Positions 1-8,571 of a stretch of DNA of 64,000 bases are shown one piece after another. Each line of letters starts with the position of its first letter. The stretch's first letter is position 1. Origin of the DNA: Pseudomonas sp. Seg1 (GTDB taxonomy: Bacteria; Pseudomonadota; Gammaproteobacteria; Pseudomonadales; Pseudomonadaceae); assembly GCF_018326005.1 (NCBI RefSeq), contig NZ_AP021903.1, positions 1,676,001 through 1,740,000 of the forward strand. Direction: 5' to 3'. The notes beneath the pieces were generated by a model. That model was not told the origin of the DNA, did not search any database, and saw nothing but the letters and a program-made list of their open reading frames with translations. A program made the translations under genes and the position numbers.

Positions 1-29
1 GGAGCGGGCTTGCCCGCGATGGCGCCAGT
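1..29. repeat. REP-like palindrome, truncated at window edge
   Basis: The first bases read GGAGCGGGCTTGCCCGCGA, the same core as the REP arm at 8524-8546. The partner arm would lie outside the window, so only half of the element is visible. Confidence 0.7.
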
Positions 30-43
30 CCAGACAACAACAA

Positions 44-1222
44 TTATTTGGACAGAAACCGCATCCCTTCCTCAAGCCCACGCAGGGTCAGCGGATACAT
101 CTGATCCTCGATCAAATCGCGCACGATATTGGTCGACGAGGTATAGCCCCACGTATCTTTCGGATACGGATTGATCCAGATGAGCTTCTTGTACTTCTCC
201 ATGAAACGCTGCATCCACAGGTAGCCCGGCTCCTCGTTCCAGTGCTCGACGCTGCCGCCGGCCTGGGTGATTTCATAAGGTGCCATGGCCGCGTCGCCAA
301 TGAAGATCACTTTGTAGTCGGCGCCGTACTTGTGCAGCAGATCCTGAGTGGAGAAACGCTCGGAAGTGCGGCGCATGTTGTTCTTCCACACCGATTCATA
401 AATGAAGTTGTGGAAGTAGAAGTACTCCAGATGCTTGAACTCGGTCTTGCAGGCCGAGAACAGTTCTTCGCAGATCTTCACGTGCGCGTCCATCGAGCCG
501 CCGATGTCGAACAGCAACAGCAGCTTCACTGTGTTGCGCCGTTCCGGGCGCATCTGGATGTTGAGCAGGCCGGCGTCCTTGGCGGTGTGGTCGATGGTGC
601 CGTCGATGTCCAGTTCTTCCGCCGCGCCCTGGCGGGCAAATTTACGCAGACGGCGCAGGGCTACCTTGATGTTGCGCGTGCCCAGTTCCACCGAGTCGTC
701 GAGGTTCTTGTACTCGCGCTGATCCCAGACTTTGACTGCTTTGCCTTGGCGTTTGCCGGCATCGCCGACCCGAATGCCTTCCGGGTTGAAACCGCCGGAA
801 CCGAATGGGCTGGTGCCGCCGGTGCCGATCCATTTATTACCGCCGGCGTGGCGCTCCTTCTGTTCTTCCAGGCGCTTCTTGAACTCTTCGATCAGTTTGT
901 CCAGGCCGCCGAGGGACTGGATCTGCGCGCGTTCCTCGTCAGTCAGCGAGCGCTCGAACTCCTTGCGCAACCAGTCTTCGGGAATCAGCGCCTGCAAGTG
1001 ATCGTCGAGTTTTTCCAGACCATTGAAGTAGGCGCCGAACGCGCGGTCGAACTTGTCGAAATGCCGCTCGTCCTTCACCAGAATCGCCCGCGACAAGTAG
1101 TAAAACTCGTCCATGTCGGCGAAGGTCACGCGCTGTTTCAGCGCGTTGATCAGGTCGAGCAGTTCGCGCACCGACACCGGTACCTTGGCTGCACGCATTT
1201 CATTGAACAGGTTGAGCAACAT
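44..1222 (-). CDS. VWA domain protein, CoxE-like
   Basis: This 392-residue protein has an N-terminal CoxE-like helical region and a C-terminal von Willebrand A domain. The metal-site motif is in the DxGGS form (D239, G241, S243), which I recall as usual in this family. No signal peptide or membrane segment is visible, so it is probably cytoplasmic. It lies 12 bases downstream of a MoxR-type AAA+ ATPase gene on the same strand. MoxR/VWA pairs are known to work together in assembling or maturing protein complexes, but the client of this pair cannot be told from the sequence. The family assignment is secure; the cellular role is not. Confidence 0.9.
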   Translation of the reverse strand: MLLNLFNEMRAAKVPVSVRELLDLINALKQRVTFADMDEFYYLSRAILVKDERHFDKFDRAFGAYFNGLEKLDDHLQALIPEDWLRKEFERSLTDEERAQIQSLGGLDKLIEEFKKRLEEQKERHAGGNKWIGTGGTSPFGSGGFNPEGIRVGDAGKRQGKAVKVWDQREYKNLDDSVELGTRNIKVALRRLRKFARQGAAEELDIDGTIDHTAKDAGLLNIQMRPERRNTVKLLLLFDIGGSMDAHVKICEELFSACKTEFKHLEYFYFHNFIYESVWKNNMRRTSERFSTQDLLHKYGADYKVIFIGDAAMAPYEITQAGGSVEHWNEEPGYLWMQRFMEKYKKLIWINPYPKDTWGYTSSTNIVRDLIEDQMYPLTLRGLEEGMRFLSK

Positions 1223-1234
1223 GGCATCAGCCTC

Positions 1235-2080
1235 TTAGCGGGTGCCGCGACGGCTCATGAACGCCAGACGCTCAAGCAGTTGCACGTCCTGTTCGTTCTT
1301 CACCAAGGCACCCGCCAGTGGCGGAATCGCTTTGGTTGGATCGCGTTCACGCAGCACGGCTTCGCCGATGTTGTCGGCCATCAGCAGTTTCAGCCAGTCG
1401 ACCAGTTCCGAGGTCGACGGCTTCTTCTTCAGACCGGGAACCTTGCGCACGTCGAAGAACACGTCCAGCGCTTCGCTGACCAGATCCTTCTTGATGTCGG
1501 GGTAATGCACGTCGACGATTTTCTGCAGGGTGGTGCGGTCGGGGAAGGCGATGTAGTGGAAGAAGCAGCGGCGCAGGAAGGCGTCCGGCAGCTCTTTCTC
1601 GTTGTTCGAGGTAATGATGATGATCGGGCGCTTCTTGGCCTTGATGGTCTCGTCGATCTCGTAAACGTAGAACTCCATCTTGTCGAGTTCTTGCAACAGG
1701 TCATTCGGGAACTCGATGTCGGCCTTGTCGATCTCGTCGATCAGCAGAATGACCCGCTCTTCGGACTCGAAAGCCTCCCAGAGCTTGCCTTTCTTCAGGT
1801 AGTTGCGCACGTCATGGACTTTCTCATTGCCCAGCTGCGAGTCGCGCAGACGGCTCACCGCGTCGTACTCGTACAGGCCCTGATGAGCCTTGGTGGTCGA
1901 CTTGATGTGCCAGGTGATCAACTTGGCGCCGAACGATTCGGCCAGTTGCTCGGCGAGCATGGTCTTGCCGGTGCCCGGTTCGCCCTTGACCAGCAGCGGC
2001 CGCTCCAGGGTGATGGCGGCGTTGACCGCCAGCTTCAGGTCATCGGTGGCGACGTAGGCCTGGGTGCCTTCGAACTTCAT
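1235..2080 (-). CDS. MoxR family AAA+ ATPase
   Basis: The protein has 281 residues. Walker A is GEPGTGKT at residues 33-40 and Walker B is LLIDEID at about 112-118, followed by a sensor-1 region with TSNNEKELPDAF. The length and architecture fit the MoxR branch of AAA+ proteins, which act as chaperone-like ATPases with VWA partners. The VWA gene follows directly, so the two almost certainly form an operon. The ATG at 2080 starts MKFEGTQAYV, just before the AAA core. The substrate is unknown. Confidence 0.92.
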   Translation of the reverse strand: MKFEGTQAYVATDDLKLAVNAAITLERPLLVKGEPGTGKTMLAEQLAESFGAKLITWHIKSTTKAHQGLYEYDAVSRLRDSQLGNEKVHDVRNYLKKGKLWEAFESEERVILLIDEIDKADIEFPNDLLQELDKMEFYVYEIDETIKAKKRPIIIITSNNEKELPDAFLRRCFFHYIAFPDRTTLQKIVDVHYPDIKKDLVSEALDVFFDVRKVPGLKKKPSTSELVDWLKLLMADNIGEAVLRERDPTKAIPPLAGALVKNEQDVQLLERLAFMSRRGTR

Positions 2081-2280
2081 CTGCTAATCCTCGAACGGTA
2101 ACGCCGACCTGACGGGCAGGGCGGGGGCGAAATAATCGGATGCCCCGACTATAACGCGCAGCCCGGTCGACTGTGAACGCAGACGGCTTATTCAGTCTCT
2201 GAATGGGGCGTCACATGTTGACTCAGTCTCGGCGGTTGGCCAGTATTCAGGTATCGCCGATTTGGCGATAGCCTTCGAGC

Positions 2281-2511
2281 ATGACGACTAAATACAGATT
2301 TCGCGACAAATACCGCATTCAGTTGCGCGAGAAGGATCACCCGCCACCCCATGTTCACCTCATAGGTGGCGGCTTTGAAGTGATGCTGAGCCTTGAAACC
2401 GTGGAGGTCATGACGGGCAAGGCGCCGCCGCTGATTATCAAGGAAGCGCTGGCGTGGGTTTCGGCTCATCAAGCGCAACTGTTGGAGGAGTGGAAACGAT
2501 GTTACCCATGA
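2281..2511 (+). CDS. DUF4160 domain protein, possible toxin partner
   Basis: This 76-residue protein opens with a YRFRDKYRIQLREKDHPPPHVHL stretch (first 27 residues region), and the EKDHPPPHVH signature is typical of DUF4160. Its last 13 bases overlap the next gene, which encodes a DUF2442 protein with a helix-turn-helix. DUF4160/DUF2442 pairs are common in bacterial genomes and have been proposed as toxin-antitoxin-like modules. Toxicity is only inferred here. An opposite-strand open frame covers the same bases but lacks any recognisable family features. Confidence 0.8.
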   Translation: MTTKYRFRDKYRIQLREKDHPPPHVHLIGGGFEVMLSLETVEVMTGKAPPLIIKEALAWVSAHQAQLLEEWKRCYP

Positions 2512-2996
2512 AAAGGCCTCGTCTGTCAGCTGTGCAGGCACTGTCAGATTTTCGATTGGCCCTGACCTTTATTGATGGCCAGGAACTGATACTTGATCTG
2601 GGCCGGGATATTCAAGCTTATCCAGGTCTGCGGCCATTGCTCGATCCCGAGGTGTTTTTAACCGCTACATTGGACGACGACGGCTGGACTGTCGAATGGC
2701 TTGAGCCCGATATACAGATTGGCGCAGACACGCTCTATATGGATGCACTGGCTCAAAACGCGGCCGATGAAAATACTCGAATTTTCATTGATTGGCGTGC
2801 CCGTACGGGGCTGTCTCTTAATCAGGCTGCGGAGGCATTGGGTGTCAGTGCGCGCAGCATCAGCCGCTACAGTAATGGTCGTGAGGCGGTGCCGCGTTCT
2901 TTGGCGTTAGCATGCCTGGGCTGGGATTCTTTGCAGCAAAGGTCGACGATGGCAGCGGAAGAGTCTGGTCGCTACATTGTCAATCGAAAGCCTTAG
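2499..2996 (+). CDS. DUF2442 protein with C-terminal HTH, possible antitoxin
   Basis: The start is placed at ATG 2499 because GGAGGAG at 2484-2490 sits eight bases before it; ATG 2508 is an alternative. The 165-residue product has an N-terminal DUF2442 domain (about residues 8-85). Its C-terminal helix-turn-helix (about 105-150) includes LSLNQAAEALGVSARSISRY. The HTH would allow the protein to bind its own promoter, as antitoxins of type II modules do. Translation is coupled to the preceding DUF4160 gene by the overlap. Antitoxin function is an inference from the pairing. Confidence 0.8.
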   Translation: MLPMKRPRLSAVQALSDFRLALTFIDGQELILDLGRDIQAYPGLRPLLDPEVFLTATLDDDGWTVEWLEPDIQIGADTLYMDALAQNAADENTRIFIDWRARTGLSLNQAAEALGVSARSISRYSNGREAVPRSLALACLGWDSLQQRSTMAAEESGRYIVNRKP

Positions 2997-4069
2997 CCTG
3001 CATCCGGCTTAGGCCGCTCATACCGGGCATTAAATGCCTGAACGAAACCGTTGCGTAAAATCTGCAAAAACGCCTCGAACGCGCTGATATTTTGCTGATG
3101 CACGTTGCCGCTGAGTTCGACCTTGGTAGCGAACTGGTTCTTTGCCTGATTCTTCAGCACAGTCTCGGTGCCGCCGACGATTGCCTCCCACACCGAGCGG
3201 AAGATGCTTTTGTTCTTGTTTTCGACGTCCTGTTGCCAGTTGAACACTTCGACATCGCGCAGCAGTGGTTTGATGTAGCCGCTGACCTGGGCTTTTTTCG
3301 CCTGGGCTTCGATGACCACGTCACCGTGGCCGGCGTTGAAGTCGAACTTGCCGTAGGCCGAGGCGAAGTCGTTCATGCTTTTGAGTTCGATATCTTTGGC
3401 GCGCAGGCGGAATTCAAAGTCTTCGAAGTTGCTCAACGGGTCGAAGGTGGCGGTGGTTTCCAGCGGTGCATGGCCGAGCAGCTTGGCCTTGCCTTCGAAG
3501 CGGGCATCGCGTTTGCCTTCTTTGTCGACCACGTTGGTCAGGTTGTAAATGCTGGCGTCGACATTGGTGGCATTCATGTTCACCGGTGGCTTGGAGTTGA
3601 AGTTGCGGAAGCTGATTTTGCCGTCGTGAATCTGCACTTCGTCGAGGGTGATCGGCAGCAACTTGCCCAGTTGCGCGCGCCAGTCGGTACCCTGACCGGT
3701 CTGGGAGTTCTGCTTGTTGGCGCCACCGTCGACAAAGTTGATTTCGGGATTGAAGAATTTCACCTGCGCCACCACCGCATGGTCGTACCACAGCGAATGC
3801 CAGCTCACGGCGAGATCGATCAGCGGCGCGTTAACGAAGGGCACCGGAACCTTGCCGTCGACCTTGACGATTTTCAGACCGTTGATCTTGTAGGCGCCGC
3901 GCCATAGCGCCAGGTCGACGTCGGTGATCTGGCCACGGTAATCGCCCATGTTCGCCAACTTGTCGTTGAGATAATCGCGTACGACATAAGGCAGAGCGAT
4001 GTGCAGGGCAATCAACAACACGACGATGACGGCGATAATCCCTAATGGCCAGCTGTAACGACGTTTCAT
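2993..4069 (-). CDS. DUF748 (AsmA-like) membrane-anchored protein
   Basis: The protein has 358 residues from MKRRYSW at 4069; an upstream in-frame start at 4141 would add a poorly conserved-looking leader. One N-terminal membrane segment (about residues 7-28, WPLGIIAVIVVLLIALHIAL) is followed by a long periplasmic region rich in beta strands. DUF748 proteins belong to the AsmA-like group linked to envelope lipid homeostasis. It is convergent with the DUF2442 gene, overlapping it by four bases, and divergent from cysK. The exact role is unknown. Confidence 0.85.
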   Translation of the reverse strand: MKRRYSWPLGIIAVIVVLLIALHIALPYVVRDYLNDKLANMGDYRGQITDVDLALWRGAYKINGLKIVKVDGKVPVPFVNAPLIDLAVSWHSLWYDHAVVAQVKFFNPEINFVDGGANKQNSQTGQGTDWRAQLGKLLPITLDEVQIHDGKISFRNFNSKPPVNMNATNVDASIYNLTNVVDKEGKRDARFEGKAKLLGHAPLETTATFDPLSNFEDFEFRLRAKDIELKSMNDFASAYGKFDFNAGHGDVVIEAQAKKAQVSGYIKPLLRDVEVFNWQQDVENKNKSIFRSVWEAIVGGTETVLKNQAKNQFATKVELSGNVHQQNISAFEAFLQILRNGFVQAFNARYERPKPDAG

Positions 4070-4195
4070 GACGGCAATTCCCGAACGACGTAAGCGATTG
4101 ACTGTTGCCGGCCGCAGACGTTCGACCCGACTGGACTGCAATGGGCAACAGGCATACCGTGGGCGCTGAATTCAACGCTGCATAAGGACCCAGCC

Positions 4196-5173
4196 ATGAG
4201 CCGTATTTTTGCTGACAACGCCCATTCCATCGGTAATACGCCGCTGGTGCAGATCAACCGCATCGCGCCACGTGGCGTGACCATCCTGGCCAAGATCGAG
4301 GGGCGCAACCCCGGTTATTCGGTGAAGTGCCGGATCGGCGCCAACATGATCTGGGACGCCGAAAGCAGCGGCAAACTCAAGCCGGGCATGATCATCGTCG
4401 AGCCAACGTCGGGCAACACCGGCATCGGTCTGGCCTTCGTCGCCGCCGCCCGTGGTTACAAACTGACGTTGACCATGCCGGCGTCGATGAGCATCGAGCG
4501 GCGCAAGGTCCTCAAGGCTTTGGGTGCCGAGCTGGTGCTGACCGAACCGACCAAAGGCATGAAAGGCGCGATCGAGAAGGCTGCCGAGATTGTTGCCAGC
4601 GATACCGGCAAATACTTCATGCCGGCGCAGTTCGACAATCCGGCCAACCCGGCCATCCACGAAAAAACCACCGGCCCGGAAATCTGGAACGACACCGATG
4701 GCGCCGTCGATGTGCTGGTGGCTGGCGTCGGCACGGGCGGAACGATTACCGGTGTTTCGCGGTATATCAAGAATACCCAGGGCAAACCGATTCTGTCGGT
4801 GGCGGTGGAGCCGGTGTTGTCGCCGGTGATCACCCAGACGCTGGCGGGTGAAGAGGCCAAGCCGCTGGCACCGCACAAGATTCAAGGCATCGGTGCCGGT
4901 TTCGTACCGAAGAATCTGGATCTGGCCATGGTCGACCGGGTCGAGCAGGTCACCGACGAGGAGTCGAAGGCGATGGCCCTGCGCTTGATGCTGGAAGAAG
5001 GCATCTTGTGCGGTATCTCCTGCGGTGCAGCGATGGCGGTTGCCGTGCGCCTGGCGGAAACCCCGGAAATGCAGGGCAAGACCATTGTCGTGATCCTGCC
5101 GGACTCCGGTGAGCGTTATCTGTCGAGCATGTTGTTCAGCGATCTGTTCACCGAGCAGGAGAACCAGCAGTAA
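4196..5173 (+). CDS. cysK: Cysteine synthase A
   Basis: This 325-residue enzyme makes L-cysteine from O-acetylserine and sulfide with pyridoxal phosphate, in the cytoplasm. The PLP lysine is K44 in [10 protein letters not shown]. The substrate loop TSGNTG is at 71-76, and the phosphate-binding GTGGT motif and the C-terminal PDSGERYLS are all present. The SVKCR context and [13 protein letters not shown] match CysK rather than CysM. Length is normal. A hairpin at 5189-5215 ends the transcript. Confidence 0.95.
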   Translation: MSRIFADNAHSIGNTPLVQINRIAPRGVTILAKIEGRNPGYSVKCRIGANMIWDAESSGKLKPGMIIVEPTSGNTGIGLAFVAAARGYKLTLTMPASMSIERRKVLKALGAELVLTEPTKGMKGAIEKAAEIVASDTGKYFMPAQFDNPANPAIHEKTTGPEIWNDTDGAVDVLVAGVGTGGTITGVSRYIKNTQGKPILSVAVEPVLSPVITQTLAGEEAKPLAPHKIQGIGAGFVPKNLDLAMVDRVEQVTDEESKAMALRLMLEEGILCGISCGAAMAVAVRLAETPEMQGKTIVVILPDSGERYLSSMLFSDLFTEQENQQ

Positions 5174-5188
5174 CCCGGTAAAGCAAAG

Positions 5189-5216
5189 GATCGCAGTACA
5201 GGCTGCGATCTTTTGA
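5189..5216 (+). terminator. Intrinsic terminator after cysK
   Basis: GATCGCAG (5189-5196) and CTGCGATC (5203-5210) form an 8-bp stem with a 6-base loop, followed by TTTT. It lies 15 bases after the cysK stop codon. Confidence 0.7.
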
Positions 5217-5397
5217 TCTTTGACTCAGGTCAGCCACCGTTCAGGACCGTTATGTTAATAAATGCTTTATTGCGCAATTCTTAATACTGAATATTAGGTT
5301 TAACGGGTTTTTCCCCAGGCCGGTAGTGTTTATCATGGCCGGCTGCCATGCCGGGTAAAGGGCGTGCGCAGTGTTGTCTTTATTCAAGGAGTCGTTG

Positions 5398-6336
5398 ATG
5401 ACCTTTTCGTTAGCCGCCAAGGTGTTGGTGTTGCTGCTGTTTGTGGGCAGCATCCTTTACGTGCATTTGCGCGGCAAGGCGCGCCTGCCGGTGCTGCGCC
5501 AGTTCGTCAACCACTCGGCGCTGTTCGCGCCGTATAACGCCCTCATGTATCTGTTTTCCGGCGTGCCGTCCAAGCCGTATCTGGACCGCAGCAAGTTCCC
5601 GGAACTGGATGTGCTGCGCGATAACTGGGAAACCATTCGCGACGAAGCCATGCACCTGTTCGACGAGGGTTACATCCGTGCGGCGGAGAAGAACAACGAT
5701 GCCGGTTTCGGTTCGTTCTTCAAGAAGGGCTGGAAGCGTTTTTACCTCAAGTGGTACGACAAACCGCTGCCGTCGGCAGAAACCCTGTGCCCGAAAACCG
5801 TCGCGCTGGTCAGTGCCATTCCGAACGTCAAGGGCGCCATGTTCGCGCTGTTGCCGGGCGGTAGCCACCTCAACCCGCATCGCGATCCGTTTGCCGGCTC
5901 CCTGCGTTATCACCTCGGTTTGTCGACGCCAAACTCCGACGACTGCCGCATCTTCGTCGATGGTCAGGTCTACGCCTGGCGCGATGGCGAGGACGTGATG
6001 TTCGACGAAACCTACGTACACTGGGTCAAGAACGAAACCGACAAGACCCGCGTCATCCTCTTCTGCGACATCGAGCGGCCGCTGAGCAACCGCCTCATGA
6101 CCCGCATCAACCGCTTCATCAGTGGCTGGCTCGGCCGCGCGACCGCACCGCAGAACCTCGACGACGAACGCGTCGGCGGTATCAATCAGGCTTACGCCTG
6201 GAGCAAGAACTTCAGTGACAAGTTCAGCGGCGTGGTCAAGCAGTGGAAGCGCCGTAACCCTAAGGCCTACCGCGTTTTACGGCCGGTGCTGGCAGTGGTG
6301 GTGTTGACGTTGCTCGGGTATTGGCTGTTTGGATAA
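5398..6336 (+). CDS. lpxO: LpxO-type lipid A hydroxylase (Asp/Asn beta-hydroxylase family)
   Basis: The ATG at 5398 is chosen because AAGGAG lies about eight bases upstream; a start at 5371 is less well placed. The 312-residue protein has an N-terminal membrane helix (about residues 5-22) and a C-terminal one (about 292-311). Between them lies an iron/2-oxoglutarate hydroxylase domain with LNPHRDPF (about 157-164), RYHLGL and TYVHWVKNETDKTRVILFCD. LpxO enzymes 2-hydroxylate secondary acyl chains of lipid A at the inner membrane. Pseudomonas genomes often carry more than one lpxO-like gene, so the paralogue identity is not fixed. Confidence 0.88.
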   Translation: MTFSLAAKVLVLLLFVGSILYVHLRGKARLPVLRQFVNHSALFAPYNALMYLFSGVPSKPYLDRSKFPELDVLRDNWETIRDEAMHLFDEGYIRAAEKNNDAGFGSFFKKGWKRFYLKWYDKPLPSAETLCPKTVALVSAIPNVKGAMFALLPGGSHLNPHRDPFAGSLRYHLGLSTPNSDDCRIFVDGQVYAWRDGEDVMFDETYVHWVKNETDKTRVILFCDIERPLSNRLMTRINRFISGWLGRATAPQNLDDERVGGINQAYAWSKNFSDKFSGVVKQWKRRNPKAYRVLRPVLAVVVLTLLGYWLFG

Positions 6337-6345
6337 AAGCCGCCG

Positions 6346-6384
6346 GCAATAAAAAACCGCTCCTTGTGAGCGGTTTTTTATTGC
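6346..6384. terminator. Bidirectional intrinsic terminator
   Basis: A perfect 16-bp stem (6346-6361 with 6369-6384) has an A-run on one side and a T-run on the other around a 7-base loop. It separates the convergent lpxO and 65-aa genes and can serve both. Confidence 0.9.
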
Positions 6385-6391
6385 CTGCAAG

Positions 6392-6589
6392 TCAGCGCCG
6401 TCCGGCGAGGACGTCGGGTTCGTTGTCGATCCCTGTAATCAGTAGCTGAAGAAAGCGCTGCTGATTGGCTGATAGCTCGGAGGAGTCAAGCTTTTCGTCC
6501 GTTTTGGTTGATCGTTTCTTAATGGGGGATTTTTTCACAGATTTACGCATGCTCCCGCCCTCGTTGATCATTACTTGAACAGTTTTCAC
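6392..6589 (-). CDS. Small basic hypothetical protein
   Basis: The 65-residue product is lysine-rich at the N-terminus (RKSVKKSPIKKRSTKTDEK) and ends in a short helical-looking region. Its ATG overlaps the stop of the upstream 174-aa gene by four bases, so the two are translationally coupled. I do not recognise a family. Coding status rests on the coupling and on the terminator directly downstream. Confidence 0.6.
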   Translation of the reverse strand: MKTVQVMINEGGSMRKSVKKSPIKKRSTKTDEKLDSSELSANQQRFLQLLITGIDNEPDVLAGRR

Positions 6590-7110
6590 GATACTTTACT
6601 CTCCACTGTGAGGACAAGGCGGCCTTCCAAATCAAATTTGAAGCCGAGTTTTGTATAAACAGGAATTGCTCCTTGTATCGGTTCCTGGACTTCAATGCAC
6701 TTACTGCCGATTATTTGCGCAAACTCATCGATGGCCATCATCGCCAAAACCGCAATACGCTTTTTAAGTGGGTGCGCGCCGGGTCGCCCCTCCAATCGCA
6801 CGATTCGAATTCGCTGACGGCTTTTGTTTGGATTGACGAAACAAAGTCCGCATAGCTGTTCTTCAAACCAGATCGCGATATCCAGGGACAAGGGCTCTCG
6901 TGACTTCCATGCGGCAATCTCTCGCCAGCAAAAATGCGGATTCTCCCAAAGCTCAAACGCGCTCAGTGCTAGGGCATCGATAGGTTCGAAGCGTATCTTC
7001 GAAAAGTCTTGTCCTGCTGAAAGTTGTAATAGAGCAGTGGCGATACTTGCCTGCCTCCTGGCAAGCGACCGATACAACTGATAGCGCAGATAACTCCGTT
7101 CCCTTGGCAT
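6586..7110 (-). CDS. GNAT-like acyltransferase, hypothetical
   Basis: The protein has 174 residues. The C-terminal half resembles a GNAT acetyltransferase core: a basic LEGRPGAHPLKKRI stretch where acetyl-CoA would bind, a helix with MMAIDEFAQIIG, then PVYTKLGFKFD, which is like the closing part of the GNAT fold. The N-terminal third is basic and helical and not recognised. Base composition is visibly less GC-rich than the neighbours. It forms a two-gene unit with the overlapping 65-aa gene. Substrate and role are unknown. Confidence 0.65.
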   Translation of the reverse strand: MPRERSYLRYQLYRSLARRQASIATALLQLSAGQDFSKIRFEPIDALALSAFELWENPHFCWREIAAWKSREPLSLDIAIWFEEQLCGLCFVNPNKSRQRIRIVRLEGRPGAHPLKKRIAVLAMMAIDEFAQIIGSKCIEVQEPIQGAIPVYTKLGFKFDLEGRLVLTVESKVS

Positions 7111-7300
7111 ATGACTTCGAGCATTCCATGTCTCCCCATCGATAGGTGTTGCGGTTGCTCCACAGCCTATTCAGCCGTCATCCATTCGTCGTTACCGGCC
7201 CTTTGCCCAAATCATTGCAATCCATGTCCCACGCTGGTTATAGTCGGCGCTCGCGAGAGTCATCACTCTCGTTTCCATCCTCGGAAAAAGATCAGCCCCA

Positions 7301-7465
7301 ATGCCTGCATCCCTCATCAACGCGGTAGTCGATTCAGCGGTCAACGCTGGCGTCGTGCCGTGCGGGAATCAGCAGCCAAAGCAGATCAGTCATTACCCCC
7401 CACCTGTCAGTAGCACGCCGGTGTGCGCAGTCGTATCACCGCCGGGCGTTGGCGTTTCGGGCTGA
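7301..7465 (+). CDS. Possible 54-aa hypothetical protein
   Basis: An ATG at 7301 opens a 54-codon frame whose product begins MPASLINAVVDSAVNAG and ends in a proline-rich tail. Only a weak ribosome-binding site (GGAAAAAG) precedes it. A small hairpin follows at 7512-7540. It is the only plausible gene in the otherwise empty 7111-7561 stretch; coding status is uncertain. Confidence 0.35.
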   Translation: MPASLINAVVDSAVNAGVVPCGNQQPKQISHYPPPVSSTPVCAVVSPPGVGVSG

Positions 7466-7511
7466 TCGGCAGTTTCTGCTGACCCCTGTGCCCGCCTGAA
7501 AAAACCTACTG

Positions 7512-7541
7512 AATTTCAGCTTCGGCTGAGTTGGCTTTTTG
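7512..7541 (+). terminator. UUCG-loop hairpin, possible terminator
   Basis: TCAGC-TTCG-GCTGA (7516-7529) is followed by GTTGGCTTTTT. It lies about 20 bases before the EamA start and may end transcription from upstream or act in the leader. Confidence 0.45.
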
Positions 7542-7561
7542 CCTGACTACAGGTGGTATTC

Positions 7562-8425
7562 ATGTTTGTCCTTTCGAAAAAAACCGCGCTCGCGGCGGCG
7601 TCCACGAGCCTGTTCGTTATGTTGTGGAGCAGCGGGGCGATCTTCTCCAAATGGGGCCTGGCCCACGCGTCGCCCTTTGCCTTTCTGCTGATCCGTTTCG
7701 TCATTGCCCTGTGCGGGCTGGTGCTGCTGGCGCCGTTGCTCAAGTTGAAACTGCCCAAAAGCGGCAGGCCTATGCTGTATGCGATCGCCACGGGCATGGT
7801 GTTGTTGGGCGCTTATCAGATTTTCTATCTGCTGGCACTGAACACCAAAGTCACACCGGGGGTAATGGCGACGATCATGGGCGTGCAGCCGATTCTCACG
7901 GTGGTATTAATGGAGCGGCAGCGTTCGGCGAGCCGGATGTTTGGCCTGGCGTTGGGGTTGGCCGGGTTGATCATGGTGGTTTACCAAGGCATTGGTTTGG
8001 CCGGGATGTCGTGGGCGGGGATGCTGTTTGGCTTGCTGGCGCTGGCGAGTATGACGCTGGGGTCGATCATGCAGAAACGCATCACCGACAATCCCCTCGG
8101 AACGTTGCCGGTGCAGTATCTGGCGGGCCTGTTGCTCTGCGGGATCTTTGTGCCGTTCCAGCCGTTTCACTTCGAACACAGCGCCGGTTTCATCGTGCCG
8201 GTGCTGTGGATGGGGCTGGTGGTGTCGGTGCTGGCGACGCTGTTGCTGTATCGCCTGATCGCACGGGGCAATCTGGTGAATGTCACCAGTCTGTTCTATC
8301 TGGTGCCGGCGGTGACAGCGGTGATGGACTATCTGATTTTCGGCAACCGCCTGGCCGCGTTGAGCGTGCTGGGGATGCTGTTGATCATCGTCGGTCTGGC
8401 GTTCGTGTTCCGTAAAACCGGCTGA
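7562..8425 (+). CDS. EamA/DMT family transporter
   Basis: The start ATG 7562 is preceded by AGGTGG; an in-frame GTG at 7553 is an alternative. The 287-residue protein has about ten hydrophobic segments in two EamA repeats, which is the drug/metabolite transporter architecture. It sits in the inner membrane and is probably an exporter of a small metabolite. The substrate cannot be read from sequence. It is convergent with another EamA gene across a REP element. Confidence 0.88.
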   Translation: MFVLSKKTALAAASTSLFVMLWSSGAIFSKWGLAHASPFAFLLIRFVIALCGLVLLAPLLKLKLPKSGRPMLYAIATGMVLLGAYQIFYLLALNTKVTPGVMATIMGVQPILTVVLMERQRSASRMFGLALGLAGLIMVVYQGIGLAGMSWAGMLFGLLALASMTLGSIMQKRITDNPLGTLPVQYLAGLLLCGIFVPFQPFHFEHSAGFIVPVLWMGLVVSVLATLLLYRLIARGNLVNVTSLFYLVPAVTAVMDYLIFGNRLAALSVLGMLLIIVGLAFVFRKTG

Positions 8426-8456
8426 CCTGTAGGGTGATGGCGGCCGAACAGCCGCC

Positions 8457-8547
8457 ATCGCGGGCAAGCCCGCTCCCACAGGGTTTTGTGTTGAACACCC
8501 ATGATGTGGACGACATCAATCACTGTGGGAGCGGGCTTGCCCGCGAA
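8457..8547. repeat. REP-type inverted pair
   Basis: TCGCGGGCAAGCCCGCTCCC and its inverse GGGAGCGGGCTTGCCCGCGA form arms at either end, separated by about 40 bases, between two convergent EamA genes. Confidence 0.85.
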
Positions 8548-8571
8548 GACTGAATCAGCAACGCCGCAAAA

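Noticed and set aside
242-2101. 619-codon plus-strand frame opposite the VWA and MoxR genes
   Set aside because: It is antisense to two recognisable protein families and has no domain of its own.
7111-7413. 100-codon plus frame in the 7111-7561 gap
   Set aside because: Cysteine- and serine-rich product, no RBS and no family features; a shorter frame at 7301 in another register is more plausible and was listed with low confidence.
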